Source of the DNA: Blasia pusilla
Taxonomy: Eukaryota > Marchantiophyta > Marchantiopsida > Blasiales
NCBI GenBank assembly: GCA_050084515.1
Contig: CM114273.1
Coordinates: 21,390,001-21,454,000, forward strand
Reading direction: 5' to 3'
DNA length: 64,000 nt
The notes beneath the pieces were generated by a model that made no database searches, was not told the DNA's origin, and was given only the letters and a program-made list of their open reading frames with translations. Positions 33,160-45,330 of this stretch are shown here, piece after piece; within the stretch, counting starts at the first letter, position 1; every line of letters begins with the position of its first letter. The translations under genes were made by a program, and so were the position numbers.

Positions 33160-36100
33160 GCAAGTCCTTAAAAGGCCACCTTAGAGGAAATAGCTACAAA
33201 TAGAGCAGTACAGGAGGAAAGAAATAGTTGATGCTAGTTAAACAAGTAGGACGAGCCACATCATAAAATTAGAACATGGCAATTACATATAACTGAAAAG
33301 TAAGATTTTGCAATGTCATTACCAACAGTAGCATGATGACAAATGAAAACTACACAGTATGGAAAAAACAAGGAAGTATATGCCAAGAATCATACGTTGG
33401 CTAGGCACCTCGTCAGAGTTGCTGCGTAGATCGATTGTGAAGTAGATGAGCACTATTGAATGTAAGCCGCTACAGATGGAAGTTGGCATTGCACCACAAG
33501 AAATTCACGATGTTAACTTGTGCAAAAGTGAATTTTCAACTAGCTCCCATGAATAAACTCTCAAAATGAATAAGGTCATGGTTGCAGTTAACTAAGATCG
33601 TCTCGTAACATGACACAATTTATAGTATGGTGGTCAACGTGAGGCCGTTGATGATGGAGGGATGGATTAGGGTTAAAAGGTTAGCCGTGAGTGAGAAATC
33701 TGAGACTTAAAATGCAAAAATTGGTGCAGAAGCTTTCGCTAGAACCAGATCGGAGAATGGCTCAAAGCGGCAGCAGGTGAGGATCAGTCGGTCAAAATTG
33801 GGATCTCGGTGGCAATCCTCTGGCGCCGAGTGTCGAGGCGAGCAGGATGAGGAGTGTGTTGTTGTTTTTTTTGAAGATGAGGGAGTACTGGAAGAGAGAG
33901 AGAGGGAAAGGGAAAGGGAGGAAGAGGATGTTGGAACTGCACTAGTGAGAGGAAATTTAGGAAGTTTGGAAGGCGGAAGTAGTTTGGCAGGCGGAAGACA
34001 ATAGAGTAGACCGCCAGGAGCTATGATGGAGTGCTTCTTGTGCCTTGGACTCTTAGTCATGAAACTGAAATTACTATAAAAATGGAATCACAAGTTTCAT
34101 TCCACAGGCGGCTACGTCTACTCTAGGAAGAAGGAAGCGCAGATAGTTCACGACCTATAGATCTCGTCGAAGATTCTCAATGCCGTAATTACGTACAACT
34201 TATGGTTCAAGAAAACTCAGCTCATGTCTACAACTAGGATTTGATGATTAAAGATTTTGGGTTCCAAAACATGTATTGTGATGTCATCATTTGAATTAAA
34301 TTGTCCGAAACTTTATATGATGAGTTCCTCTATACTAGACATTGCAAAATATAGAAGAGTCTTCTTCAACCTGCTTGCACAAGTTACTTGAAGCTTCTTT
34401 CCACATCTTCACCCCAGGAAGAAAATATAATAAGAACGCCCAAGGATAACCGTGATCGTAACCTAGGTATTTTATGTCAATTGCTTAGCCCCTCTCTTGA
34501 CACCTAAAAAATGTGTTAATAGCAAAGACTACACCATTCCCGCTATCTCCATGGTAATCGTATAACGTGGGTAAATGCCTACTCTAGGAAGATCGCTTTC
34601 AAGTGATTAAAGCTTATCTCGACATTCGGATCTGATGATTGAAGCTTTCTAAGTTCAAATAGTATCTACGCACGGGTCCACGGTGGAGGGGAGGCTTCTT
34701 GGTCCGAGCCCTACTCGGATCAGTAGCTCAGCGTGGGATCGCGTACCAATCAATGGCAAAGCACTTGCGCGGTGTTGTCGAGCCAATGGACGTCGGCTCA
34801 ACTGGAAGGAGAGACCCTAAATGGTGATGAGGAAAATGGAGGGGAGAAATGAAAGGGAGTGGGAGCATAAATCAAACTAGCTGACTACTAGAGAAGGATT
34901 TGGGTCCATTTTAGGTGAGGGTAATGGTGGCAATGGAGGCCATTCTACGGGTCAAGGAAAATGGAGGGTTGGGAGAGGCGGAAGTTCTTGAAATTGAAGA
35001 GAAGAGTGCGCAAATCAAACTAGCAGAAGATCCTTCAAACGGAAGAGGATTTGGGTTGGTACGGTGTAGGAGGTGGATGTAATATTGGTCTGGGATTCAA
35101 ACTCATGGGCACTTCCCGGGGTGAGGAAAGAGGACTTGCGGAGGGTAGCAAGCCATCAACAAGCGCTTGCACAAACCAAGAACTACCTCATCAAGTAGGG
35201 AGTCTCTCGCGAGGCTGTCGATGGCGTATTGATCATCATTGAGTAATGAAACAAGGTAGAAAAAAAGAACAGAAGCGAAAGTCGAAAAGAAAGCTAAGAA
35301 AGCTCACCTGATTCCGAGCAGTAGCTATCTTGATTAGTACCGAGGAGAGCTACACGTAGATGGTTGATGGCGCTCAGAGCAGCAAGTAGTCCGCAACAAC
35401 TAGTTTCTTCTTCAGGACAAGCTTCGAGTATGGGCAGTGCTTAATCCTGCACGCCTTGGAATCATTAACCTTAGTCAAAATTTGCATGAAATGTGCATAG
35501 CAGTCGGAACTGGAGCTGAAAAGAACACGTAAAGCAGTAGAGTTGGGAGAATAGACCCTAAACCAAAGAAGAAAGATTGGAAGAATGTCTAAATGAGAGA
35601 AACAACCAGCGAAAAGGCAATGAGCAGCCAATCGTCATAGATGATTTGTGATGGACCCAAAACTACTCGAGCGTCGATAACCAGGTAGATGAGCACCACA
35701 ACCGTTATAAAGGCGGATCGCTATCAAATGTAAATAACTTGATCCAAAGCAAATGCAAACAGGGATTAGTCTCAAACCGAGAGTAACTGGTGCCAAGGAA
35801 AATGATCGAGAGTGCAATAGCATAACTGGACGAAAGGATAAGTTCGGTCGGTGAATGAAGGGAGATGGAAAGGAAAAACGCACTGAGTGTCCAAACTATC
35901 CAATGCAACTTGCATGCAGAGCGTCAAGGCGGGAGATTGGAAGTTTAGTGCAAAGCGTGCCATGCTCGAGACTGCCATCGCACGAACGAAGAAAGAAAGA
36001 TCCGTACTGCCGTCGAGCCAAGCTTACCTGCTCCACGGCCGATCTTATGAAACAAAACAAAACGAGCGTGAGAAAACTCGGGAGACAGTTGCCATACTTC

Positions 36101-36705
36101 TGCAAGCAGCGTCAGGTAGCGCAACCATAATGCTTGTCCTAGGATGCTCTTGGGCCTGGAGACCTAGTACCTAGCATGGCCATTTGCGTAATGACACGTA
36201 GCTATGAGTCACCAATGTATGCCCTCTGCATCCAGAACTATCAAAAACAACGTGGAGCCGCCAAAAGTGAGAATTCATAACACACGGTACTTTTAGAGGC
36301 CGTAATGGATCCAAGCCTATAAAAGATTTCATTGACCTAAAGGTCATAGTAGGGAACAAAAGGGCAAATGAGGTAATCCATTACGTAAAGATTACCATGA
36401 ATGAATCTAATATGGTAGGATATGATTTTCAAGATGCAAAGATACCAAAGGAAGCTTGAGGTTCTAAACTATCAAAATCCTCTACTAAATCTAGGAAATT
36501 ACAATTGAGGAAAAAATAGAATGAGGTAAGGGAAAGCATTGCATCATGCATATAATCGGTTATATGCTCAGTAGTAGAACTATTACTAATGAGTTCTGTA
36601 ATCTTGGAATTGTTGGTCATGATAATGAAATCATTACAACCACACACTGAGTATTAGGAAAGACGTATAAGCATTTTGAGACAACCATCTTTGTTAGGGA
36701 CACAT
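33160..36705. other. Non-coding or unresolved region between Helitron and copia
   Basis: A minus-strand ORF at 33,707-34,060 is Ser/Pro-rich and low-complexity, opposite a (GA)n-like tract near 33,894-33,925. It may be a first exon captured by the Helitron or a chance ORF. Other ORFs (35,051-36,174) overlap on both strands without domain signal. I find no RNA gene. Confidence 0.35.
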
Positions 36706-37104
36706 TGATGGATTCTCAACATCCACTTCTCTGAGCACCATTAATCTGATCGGCCCCCTTGTATGAGGAGAAGCCTAGATTGATGGTTCTAACTTAGATG
36801 TCGAAGGAGTCATAGTAATATGACGTAGGTGGTTTCAGGAGTAGCGTTACTAGGATTATCTAACGCTCTATTGCATCAATGCTTTTTCTACTAATAGAAA
36901 CAAAGAAAATTAGGTAAAAACCCTAGTTTCTCGAGTAGTGAAATAGTCGGGAGCCGCAGCGGTAGCGCATTCTCGTATGTCGAGTTATCTCCATGTTCAG
37001 GTTCCATTGAAGCTCTTTTGTGAGCGCACGGACGGACAAGGCCACTTTGTATCTCTAAGTTTTGTAAATATTTCAGTGATTTCATCACTTTCTATTTTCT
37101 CACA
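36706..37104 (+). repeat. 5' LTR of the copia element
   Basis: Begins TGATGGATTCTCAAC and ends TTTTCTCACA directly before the primer-binding site. It matches 50,343-50,758 along its length, with small indels. Confidence 0.9.
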
Positions 37105-37116
37105 TGGTATCAGAGC
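37105..37116 (+). promoter_or_regulatory. Primer-binding site (initiator Met tRNA)
   Basis: TGGTATCAGAGC, starting at the first base after the LTR, is complementary to the 3' end of plant initiator methionine tRNA. It is the standard copia minus-strand primer. Confidence 0.9.
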
Positions 37117-37176
37117 AGTAGGTTTTCCACTATTTTGTATCAAGCGATCTAGTGTGTTTGCACAAAATCTTGAGAG

Positions 37177-38110
37177 ATGGCTACTTCTTCGTTAGTTCGT
37201 GCTCGCCCTCCTCCACTGGGTAAAGGGAAGTTAGATGGGTCTAACTATACATTGTGGAAGTTGAAAATGAAAACTATGCTCGAATCATTTGAGATCCGGG
37301 AGACGGCCACAAGGGTCGATTCGAATCCACAAGCTACTTTGAGTTCTGCATGTTCATCTTCATCTGGGGATATCGATCCTGTTGTATTGCTGGCATGGAA
37401 ACGCATAAACGCTGATGCTCTATATGCAATTGTCACGAATGTAACTAATTATGTCATGACTCTCATTCAACATAAAACCACTGCTGGTGAGGCATGGAAC
37501 ATTTTGAAGAATCAGTATGAAACAAGGAATGAGACTCGGATTCAAAATCTTGAGAATCGGCTTACGTCCGAGAAATTTTCAGAAGGAGAAAGCGCAGAGC
37601 AATTTTTTACAAGGATCAAGAATCTTCAAGATAAGATGGCGTACGTAGGAATTTTAAAGTCTAGCAAAGATTTGGCACGACGATGCATAAGGATTTTGCC
37701 TCCAAGGTATGACAGTTTGGTCACTGCATTGAATACTCAAGTAAGACCCACGCCGCTTACTTTTGAACAATTTAGTGCAATGTTGGTAGAAGAGGAAATG
37801 CGCTTCAAAGCAAGAGAGGGAAGTGATGCATCATTTACTGCTAATGTATAGAGAGGTAGAAATCGGGATTATAATTCAAATGTCAAGAAGAAATTTCCAA
37901 GAAAAGCCTTCAAATGCTTTTATTGTGGTAAGCTAGGTCATCTTATCAAAGATTGTAGAAAGAGGAATCAGGATGAGAAGAACGGTTGTTTAAGACCTAA
38001 GAAGGAGTCTGGAAATTCTGTAGAACTAGGAGAACATGAAGTAGATGCTTGGGTAGCAATTGAAGAGTTTTGCACACCGGCAGAACATTCCACTAAGTCA
38101 AAGAGTGAAG
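37177..38110 (+). pseudogene. copia gag with zinc knuckle
   Basis: Starts at ATG 37,177 (MATSSLVRARPP), with the family pattern LDGSNYTLWK near residue 25 and a gag core through FEQFSAMLVEEEMRF. A TAG at about 37,849 interrupts it. The same frame continues with the CCHC knuckle CFYCGKLGHLIKDC (near 37,915), which is CX2CX4HX4C. The first part would form the virus-like particle shell and the knuckle would bind RNA. Confidence 0.85.
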
Positions 38111-39520
38111 ATGTATGGGTGCTTAATATTGGAGCATCTAGGCATATGACCAATCATAAGGATTGGTATTGCTCCTTACAGCCTCAACAGGAGCCCATCG
38201 TTGTTACTGTTGGGAATAATGCAAACTGCCATGTAGAAGGGAAAGGCACAATTTATTTAGTCTCACAAAAAGGAGATGAAAAGAAGTTAACTGATGTACT
38301 GTATGTACCAAAGTTGAAGCAAAATTTGGTAGCAGTATTATGTGATCGTGACCTAGAAGTTCGTTTCAAGAAAATTGGAGCATTCATTGAGGATGCCAAT
38401 GGGAAAGTAGTGGGTGAAGGTATACGACGTGGAAATATCTATGAGTTGTATGCTTTCACGACAAGTGTAGGTACCGATCTTAATAGCAGTAAGTTGTGGC
38501 ATGAAAGATTTGGTCACCTAAGCTTTCCCTTACTAAGTCAGATGCAGAAATCTGGCATGGTTATTGATTTACCAACAATTTTTGGAATGTCGGATACATC
38601 TGAAGCTTGTATGATGGAAAAGCAACACTGACAACCATTTCCACAAAAGTCCAACAATGGAGCAAAGGCTCCTCTAGAGTTGATTCATGCTGACCTCTAT
38701 GGTAAAATGAGAACAGTGGCATTAGGTGGTTCTTCCTACTTCTTTTTAGTTGTCAACAATTATAGTAGGAAGATGTGGGTATATTTCCTTCGTGATAAGG
38801 CAAGTGCTTTTGGAAGATTTAAAGTATGGCACAAGCTGGTTGAGAATGAGACAGGAAAGAAGGTACAAAAGCTTTGCATCGATCAAGGAGGAGCATTCTT
38901 ATCAACAGAATTCAACAAATATTTGGGGGAGCATGGAATCAAGCGACAATTAACCACAACACATACACCACAACAAAATGGAGTTGTTGAGCATCGAAAC
39001 CGTACAGTGGTGGAGATGGCAAGATATATGATGAAAGAAAAAGATTTAACAAAAGGATTTTGGGCTGAAGCTGTTAATACTGCCGTTTACATTCTAAATA
39101 GAAGTGCTACCAAGGCAGTGCAAGGCATGACTCCTCATCAATCATACTCACGTAAGGTACCATCAGTCCAACATTTCTGGACTTTTGGTAGTGAGTGCTT
39201 TGTACATATTCCTGAAGCATCTAGGACCAAGCTGGAGTCCAAGAGTAGGAAGTGCATCTTTATGGAATACAGTGATGAGTCTAAAGCTTATCGCCTATGG
39301 TGTCTTGAGGCAAAGAAGATGTTTGTGAGTTGTGATGTGGTGTTCCAGGAACAGCCTCGTCAAGTGGCCAATATCAATGGTCCGTCCACATTATCATCAA
39401 ACGAAGAGATAACCCACTAGAGCACACCACCAATGTTTACACCAGATCATCAACAAGAAGAATTTGGTGATGATTACAAAGAGCAGCCTGCTCTTCCACT
39501 ACGATTGTCATACCCTAAGT
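38110..39520 (+). pseudogene. copia protease and integrase
   Basis: The protease motif reads VLNIGASRHMT where the family has D-S-G-A, so the catalytic Asp is Asn here. A GAG-pre-integrase region, LWHERFGHLS, leads to the integrase core: HADLYG (first Asp), CIDQGGAF (second Asp) and NGVVEHRNRTV (Glu). All three catalytic acidic residues are kept. Stops lie near 38,629 (TGA) and 39,418 (TAG). The frame continues after the second stop up to the AAGT target site at 39,517-39,520, where Ty3-type copy R is inserted. Confidence 0.85.
39517..39520. repeat. Target site duplication of Ty3-type copy R, left side (AAGT)
   Basis: AAGT directly precedes the copy R terminus at 39,521 and recurs at 48,641-48,644 after the other terminus. 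Joining the flanks with one AAGT keeps the copia reading frame open. Confidence 0.85.
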
Positions 39521-39994
39521 TATCGTGCGAATCCACATCGTCATACAACATACATCGTTGACATACCATACTCACATACATACATAACATAGACAAGAGC
39601 ATCCACAAACACAAGTGTACCAGAACTTAAATCTGTGAAAGACCTACTGTCATAAAACACGTATAGAATCACATACAATCGAGCCAAACCCACTCCACGA
39701 TGGGAGAATCTAGGTCAAATATTGCGGGAAACACCATAGCCAAGAGCTCTACTCACTACCAAGGCTAACTCCCAACGCAACAGGCTCAACTCAAAGAACT
39801 AACTGTTCTTTGAGTGCACTCCACCTTATATCCTCCAACCTAAGAGCGCGCCCTACTGGAAAAGTCACCCTCAACTGAGTAACCCCCAACCCTATGTATG
39901 AAATCGCATCTCTACGTAGACAATGCGGCCCTACATAAAGTATGGCCTCTACTAGCACACTATACTCTACGACATAATCCGTATGGTCATGACA
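39521..39994 (-). repeat. 3' LTR of copy R
   Basis: 474 bp. On the minus strand it begins TGTCATGACC (39,994) and ends GCACGATA (39,521). The last bases are GATA where copy L has GACA. Confidence 0.9.
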
Positions 39995-39996
39995 AC

Positions 39997-40114
39997 TGTC
40001 GTGCGAATCCACATCGTCATACAACATACATCGCTGACATACAATACTCACATACATACATAACATAGACGAGAGCATCCACAAACACAAGTGTACCACA
40101 ACTCCCCCCCCCCC
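39997..40114 (-). repeat. Extra LTR-end segment and polypurine tract, copy R
   Basis: On the minus strand, a purine run with eleven G (40,102-40,114) is followed by about 105 bp (39,997-40,101) that copy the terminal part of the LTR up to GCACGACA. Two bases (GT) then separate it from the LTR start. Copy L has the same structure. Confidence 0.75.
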
Positions 40115-40278
40115 TAATTGGCGGTTAGGTCCCTCTAACTCCCAAGTAGCCCTATACATCTACTACATGCTATACACCTTCTTGGGTGCACGAATCAGAA
40201 GGCCGGGTGCTAGGTTGCCCCATCGTTAGTCGCACATCTGTAATCCATATCATGCAGAGATCAAGTCATCTACCTCTC

Positions 40279-40419
40279 CTAAGTACATCGAGGACAAACC
40301 CACTTTCCAGTAGGAACAACATCCATACGTGGAGTCAAACACATCATGTGCCAACCCCTAGAACACCGATCACACACCAACATACGGGCTGCGTTACCAG
40401 CAGACCCACACAACATGCA
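40279..40419 (-). CDS. PHD finger at the integrase C-terminus, copy R
   Basis: Zinc ligands occupy 40,285-40,419, followed by one Thr and a stop. The Cys4-His-Cys3 set is complete: CMLC, CDRC, WHMMC, WVCPRC. Differences from copy L are confined to loop residues (for example the segment between the last Cys of the His-Cys pair and WVC). This is the end of a 192-codon open frame (40,279-40,857) that also covers the integrase C-terminal region with RRFHVGDYVYLQ. Confidence 0.85.
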   Translation of the reverse strand, partial: CMLCGSAGNAARMLVCDRCSRGWHMMCLTPRMDVVPTGKWVCPRCT

Positions 40420-42005
40420 CCTCAAGCTAGCATGTATCATGGCTAAGCTTGGGTCAACAGTACCATCCACATTTGGAAGATGACATGGCGCACAATTACG
40501 CACATGGTCCTTCCAAACAACTCCATCACGACCCTCCAACATGAGAACTCCAGAAGCTAACACCTCGCGCACTCGTAAAATAGTGCGGCCTGCCATCACA
40601 TCCACGGTTGTCGATGCAATCTTCTGCAAATAGACATAGTCCCCCACATGGAACCTACGAATCGATGGTCGATAACCGCCACCCCGAATGGTTGCATACC
40701 GCAACGTATCCCTCTGTTGAGCAATGGCAAGATTCTCAAAGGCTGTTGGCATAACTCTCCGAAAGAGCTCCGCCCGCTGAGAACACACCCTCATCCACAT
40801 CTCTGGGTCATCAAGGTTCACCACCTCACTAGACTCCCGACAAATTCCTGTTGGCAACTATGGATCTCGGCCGTATAACAGAAAATAAGGTTAGAAGGAA
40901 GCCAAGGATGCTTGGCGACTGAACCTATATCCCATGGCTAACCATGACAACTGAATATCCCAGTCTCCAAGATGCCCCTTCTGTAGGCCATACTTGCGCA
41001 ATGCCCTCTTCACCGTCTGAACCACACGCTCAGCCAAACCATCTGCCTCTGGATGATCTCGAGACGTGGTCCGATGATCAATCAACGCCTTGTCACACAA
41101 GATCTGAAACTCACCTTGAAACTCTGTACCCTGGTCGGTCAGCACTTCAGCTGGTGCACCAAGATGACTAAGCACTCTATCAAGAAACGCATACGCCGTT
41201 CCCTCACTTGCCTTGTTAGGTAATGCCACCAACTCAATCCACTTGGAGAAGTGCTCCACCATCACCAACACATATCGATGATGTCGTACAGTCAACGGTA
41301 ACGGTCCCGCAAAGTCCACACTCCAACGATAACCCAACCCCATAATAGGCAAGGGGTATATCTGTGGTGTAGGGGCATTGAATGATGCCCTCACCCGGTC
41401 ACAAACCATACAACATGACACCAACTGCTGCACCTGAGTATGCATGCCACGCCACCAATACTGACCAAGGAGTAAGCTATACGTACGCTTTACCCCAAAA
41501 TGTCCCAACTCCTCATGGGCATGTCGCACAATACGCTCTCTCCGAGCCAAATGCGGCACTACTCGTACTCTACCATCCTCCCACACACGGAGAATATGTG
41601 TTCCCTCTAATCGATACCTCTTAGCACGTTGAAGAACACGGTCTCGCTCCTTGGCACTCACTATGCCTGGCACCCTACTGGTTCGTAGGAACTCCAACAC
41701 CAACGCATCATCATGAATATCACGCTGATCCGTATCACCATCTCCAACCTTAGGATCTGAAGGCTGGCCATCTACCCTCTGACTAGAGTAAGATATCATG
41801 TGGTCCTCCATACTAGAGTCCACCCCTAACCAACAAAAAAAGGCGGATGCATGCCAACCTGGCACCACCTCCTCATCAACCTCGCCATGCCATCTAGCGC
41901 CAGTTGCATCCTCTTGGCTAATACATGGGTTCCTACTCAACCCATCAGCATCAAGGTTGGCAACTCCAAGTCTATGTACCACCTGGAAGTCATACTCCTG
42001 TAAGA
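40420..42005 (-). pseudogene. Integrase, Ty3-type copy R
   Basis: The 363-codon open frame (40,891-41,982) contains the zinc-binding HEELGHFG and CCMVC parts and the whole catalytic triad: D in SVDFAG, D in LTDQGTEF and E in LAERVVQ. Spacing is normal for Ty3 integrases. The frame breaks just after the core (near 40,880) and reopens at 40,857. The upstream codon at about 42,013 is TAG, where copy L has TGA. The catalytic core is the best-preserved domain in the window. Confidence 0.85.
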
Positions 42006-42014
42006 TAAGAGCCT

Positions 42015-43396
42015 ACCGTGCAAGCTTCCCTGTAAGCTTGTCAGACTCCATCAACCACTTGAGTGGCTGGTGATCAGTAACAAGGGTAAAATGTGTGCCA
42101 AAAAATAACACCTAAAGAGTGCCACAACCCACACTACTGCCAAGCACTCTCCCTCATATGAACTATAGCGCGACTCCGCTGCATTTTTCGAACGACTTGC
42201 ATAGGCCACCACAAACTCCATGTGCTCATCATCATGTTGTGTCAACACCGCTCCATGTCCCAACCTACTCCAATCAGTGTGTAACTGAAATGGGCGCCCT
42301 CTGATAGGTCTCCTCAAGATAGGCGCCGCCACCAACTGGGCCTTAAGCTCCACAAAAGCTCTCTCCTGATCATCTCCCCAGTGCCACTCTTGATCTGATT
42401 TCAGCAATTGGTTCAAAGGCTTTGCCATAGCACTAAATCCCTTCACATACCTCCGATAGTAGTTCGCCAATCCCATGAATGCCCGAACTCTACTCACATC
42501 TACCAGATGCGGAATAAGTGCAATAGCCTCCACCTTTACTTGTTGAACTCCCAAACCACCTGGATAGATCACATGACCCAAGTACTCAACATCCTCATAG
42601 AAGAACTTACACTTTCCTGGATGCAAACGTAGCCCATGAGCTTTCAACCGCTCAAACACCATCTGCAAATGTATCTGATGCTCCTCCACCGTGTTACTGA
42701 ACACCAAGATATCATCAATGTAACACCGAGCAAAATCCAACCCTGCTAGGATCTTGTCCATCACTCTCTCAAACTCGGCAAGTGCATTCTTCAACTCAAG
42801 GGTAAGAATTTCCACTGGTACAAACAATCCTTGCCATGAGAGTTGACACCCCAAAATGCTGTCTCGGCCTTGTCACTCTCCCGAATCGGCAATTGATGGT
42901 ATCTTGCACGAAGATCCAAAGTACTGAAAATCTTTGCCTGTCCCACCACATCAAAGATCTCCTCAGATGTAGGCATGGCATACCTATCGGCCTTGGTTTG
43001 CCGATTGATAGGACGGTAATCTCCACACATCCGCCTATCCGTGTAGTTGCCATGCATATCCTTTTTAGCAGGCATGACAGTGGCTGATGCATACTCTCCA
43101 TGCGACAACTCCACTAATCCAGCCTCCAAAAGGTCCAACGTCCTACTCTTAATCAGGTCCCTCTCCATATCACTATATTGGTAGGGACGACGGAAGATTG
43201 GCGTATCACTAGCCAAATCAATCCGTATACCGGGTCCAACCAGAGCACCCAACTCCTTCATGCTAAAGGCAAAACAACTCCTATAAGCACGTAGGAACTG
43301 TGTCAAGCGTCGTTTATCACCTCCCGTAAGCTTGGGCCCAAGTAATGGCTCCCAAGTCTCCTCCACTGGCACACTAGAGGGAGAGGACGATGCCAT
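42015..43396 (-). pseudogene. Reverse transcriptase and RNase H, Ty3-type copy R
   Basis: Starts at an ATG (43,396) shortly after tandem TAG codons. RT motifs RRMCGDYRPI and TLDLRARYH lie in the first open frame (42,791-43,396). A frameshift near 42,800 precedes the second frame (42,051-42,854), which holds YIDD (42,711-42,722), YLGHVI, ANYYRRYVKGFS and the RNase H residues HTDWS and YEGECLAVVW. A further shift near 42,105 ends RNase H early. Relative to copy L this version has far fewer stops. Confidence 0.9.
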
Positions 43397-43402
43397 TGGC
43401 TA

Positions 43403-43699
43403 CTACGCAACCCCCTCACAAGATGGTACACCCTTAGCTACACCATCATCTGAGCAAATAACTCCTCCACCAGCATGAGCAAACAACTCCAAATGCCCAA
43501 CCATTACATCCCATTTACTCCAAGGATGCAAAATACTACTCTCCTCCCCCCTAGTCGATGCCTCTACCGTCCCGGTAGCCATCGAGCTCATTACAAGGGA
43601 TGGAAGACCCACAGACATAGTCCGAAGTCGACGTTGCTCGGCCATACCAAGACTCAAAATCCAAGTCAAACAATTCACGTCCATGGCTTGACCCAACAC
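43403..43699 (-). other. Spacer ORF between methyltransferase and RT, copy R
   Basis: 98 codons in the methyltransferase/RT frame, ending in CEGVA and two consecutive TAG codons, then CCA and the RT ATG. It is conserved with copy L 6180-6487. No domain is recognised. Confidence 0.55.
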
Positions 43700-43714
43700 A
43701 TGACGTCGTGAAGC

Positions 43715-44620
43715 CTAAAAAATGGAAGCAACCACTGTCACACCAGTAGCAAATCCCATCGCACGCTCTCTCTCATCAGCGTTAGGCTTCACCAACTGTC
43801 GCACATGAGAATCCCATACAAGCCCCGGACCACCTTCCTTGTAGGCATGTGACGAGGGAAAACTCACAAATGTGGGTAGTGCCATCCTAGGCTGGCCCAC
43901 ACGGTTCACCATTGCCATGGGTGACCGATCAATAACCATCACCACTTGAGAAAGTCGCCCAGTATCCAAGATACTATCCACTGTAAGGCAAGGATCCCGC
44001 TGCACTGCATCATATGCTCGACGTAGAACCTCCCTAGGCAACAAGTTTGTCCACCACAAGCGTGGACGATGTGCACGCGAGCCAACTCGCGCTGCATCCA
44101 ACAACACCGCTGGTCCAATCCAAGATCGCACCTCATGAACACTCGCCATCATCCGGGTTCGAGTTTCACCCAACAATGGAACATTCTCCAGAATGTAAGC
44201 TAGAGCACGTGTCTGATGAACCTGAAGATGTCGTAACACCCGTAACATCTCCCAAAACAATCGAGACCTAGGGTCGTGTAATCCCTCACCATGACCAGCA
44301 TGTGTATGACCATGACAAGGCCATCCAGCAATCACCAAATCCACAGGACCAACCCTCTCAAGGTCCTGCGCCCAACAATGCAATGTGTGACGGCAAAGCA
44401 CGCTGGTACCCACGAATAGCTGATGGCGGCAACAACTCAGGATATCTCCACATCAATTGACCAATATGTCGGGATGAGACTCTATGGGCCGTCTCATCTC
44501 GCTCCACATACACGTATCTCCGCACAGGAATACCGGCCTACAACAGTGCAACCAAACTAGTGCTAATCCCACCAAAGAGATCTAACACACAAATGCCCTC
44601 CCGCGGATACTGCCATACAA
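43715..44620 (-). pseudogene. C5 cytosine DNA methyltransferase domain (DNMT3-like), copy R
   Basis: The open frame 43,715-44,413 contains motif IV (LVIAGWPCHG; catalytic Cys codon 44,315-44,317), motif VI (ILENVP), motif VIII equivalent (AHRPRLWW) and the C-terminal MGFATG motif. It ends at a TAG shared with copy L. Motif I (VLDLFGGIS) is still visible near 44,570-44,600, but a stop and indels separate it from the rest. Sequence around the active site differs between copies (PCQGHLGARRGEG against PCHGHTHAGHGEG) while the catalytic positions are unchanged. The fold would transfer a methyl group from AdoMet to cytosine C5. Confidence 0.85.
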
Positions 44621-45330
44621 TGGGTGTAGTATCCAAAGGGGATAACCCAACTGGACCAGAAGTAGGAGTCCGTCGTGGGGCCTCCTCTTCCTCGTGAGGT
44701 ATAACAGCCTAACACCAAGCCTCTTGCCGTAGTGCACCGCCTGAACTCCAAAGTGGCACATCCAACGATGAGGATGCCACTGCTGCAAAAATAGGGACCT
44801 CCTCTACCTCCTCATGCACAGGAGAATTCATAGCAGAAACATTACCCTCCAAAAAGTCTCCTGGCCAAGTGACTACTCCACTAAAACCAGCCACAGATGC
44901 TAACACTGTTGGGGAAGACCCTCCTGGTCGAGCCCTATAAATAAATCTCACAGGAACTTGGCTCATACGTCCATCCCCGGACTGCCAACCAGGTCTATAA
45001 GACGTTGTCTCAGTCCAGTAATCCATCTGAAAACCCATCAAGTACAATACTGCTCCTCCAACTAGTACATCATACGACTCGGCTGATGTGACTACCGCAC
45101 GTACTCCCAACCAGGAGCTATCAGTCGCATGATTTGGTCTCAACTATACAGAAAACTTCTCCCGTGTCATGAATTGAGACCTATCATTGGCTCCTTCAAG
45201 TGATGTTTGAATCTGGAATGGGCAAGGCTCAAGCTCTGACCTCCGAATACCCAAACCAATATATGCCGCCTTTCCCAACATCAAAGGTTGGGCACCAAAG
45301 TCTAACAAGACTCTATCTGGTCTATACACC
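44620..45330 (-). pseudogene. Protease region and methyltransferase N-terminal stretch, copy R
   Basis: The ORF 45,144-45,329 starts at the VLLDFGAQPLML protease motif, identical to copy L. 44,709-45,143 continues with the VLVGGAVLYLMG motif and the region preceding the methyltransferase. A change near 45,144 shifts the frame. The 'GAG' at the position of copy L's TAG (4856) is open here. Confidence 0.6.

Noticed and set aside
36701-36705. 5-bp target duplication for the copia element
   Set aside because: CACAT on the left has no match after the 3' LTR (TTTGA).
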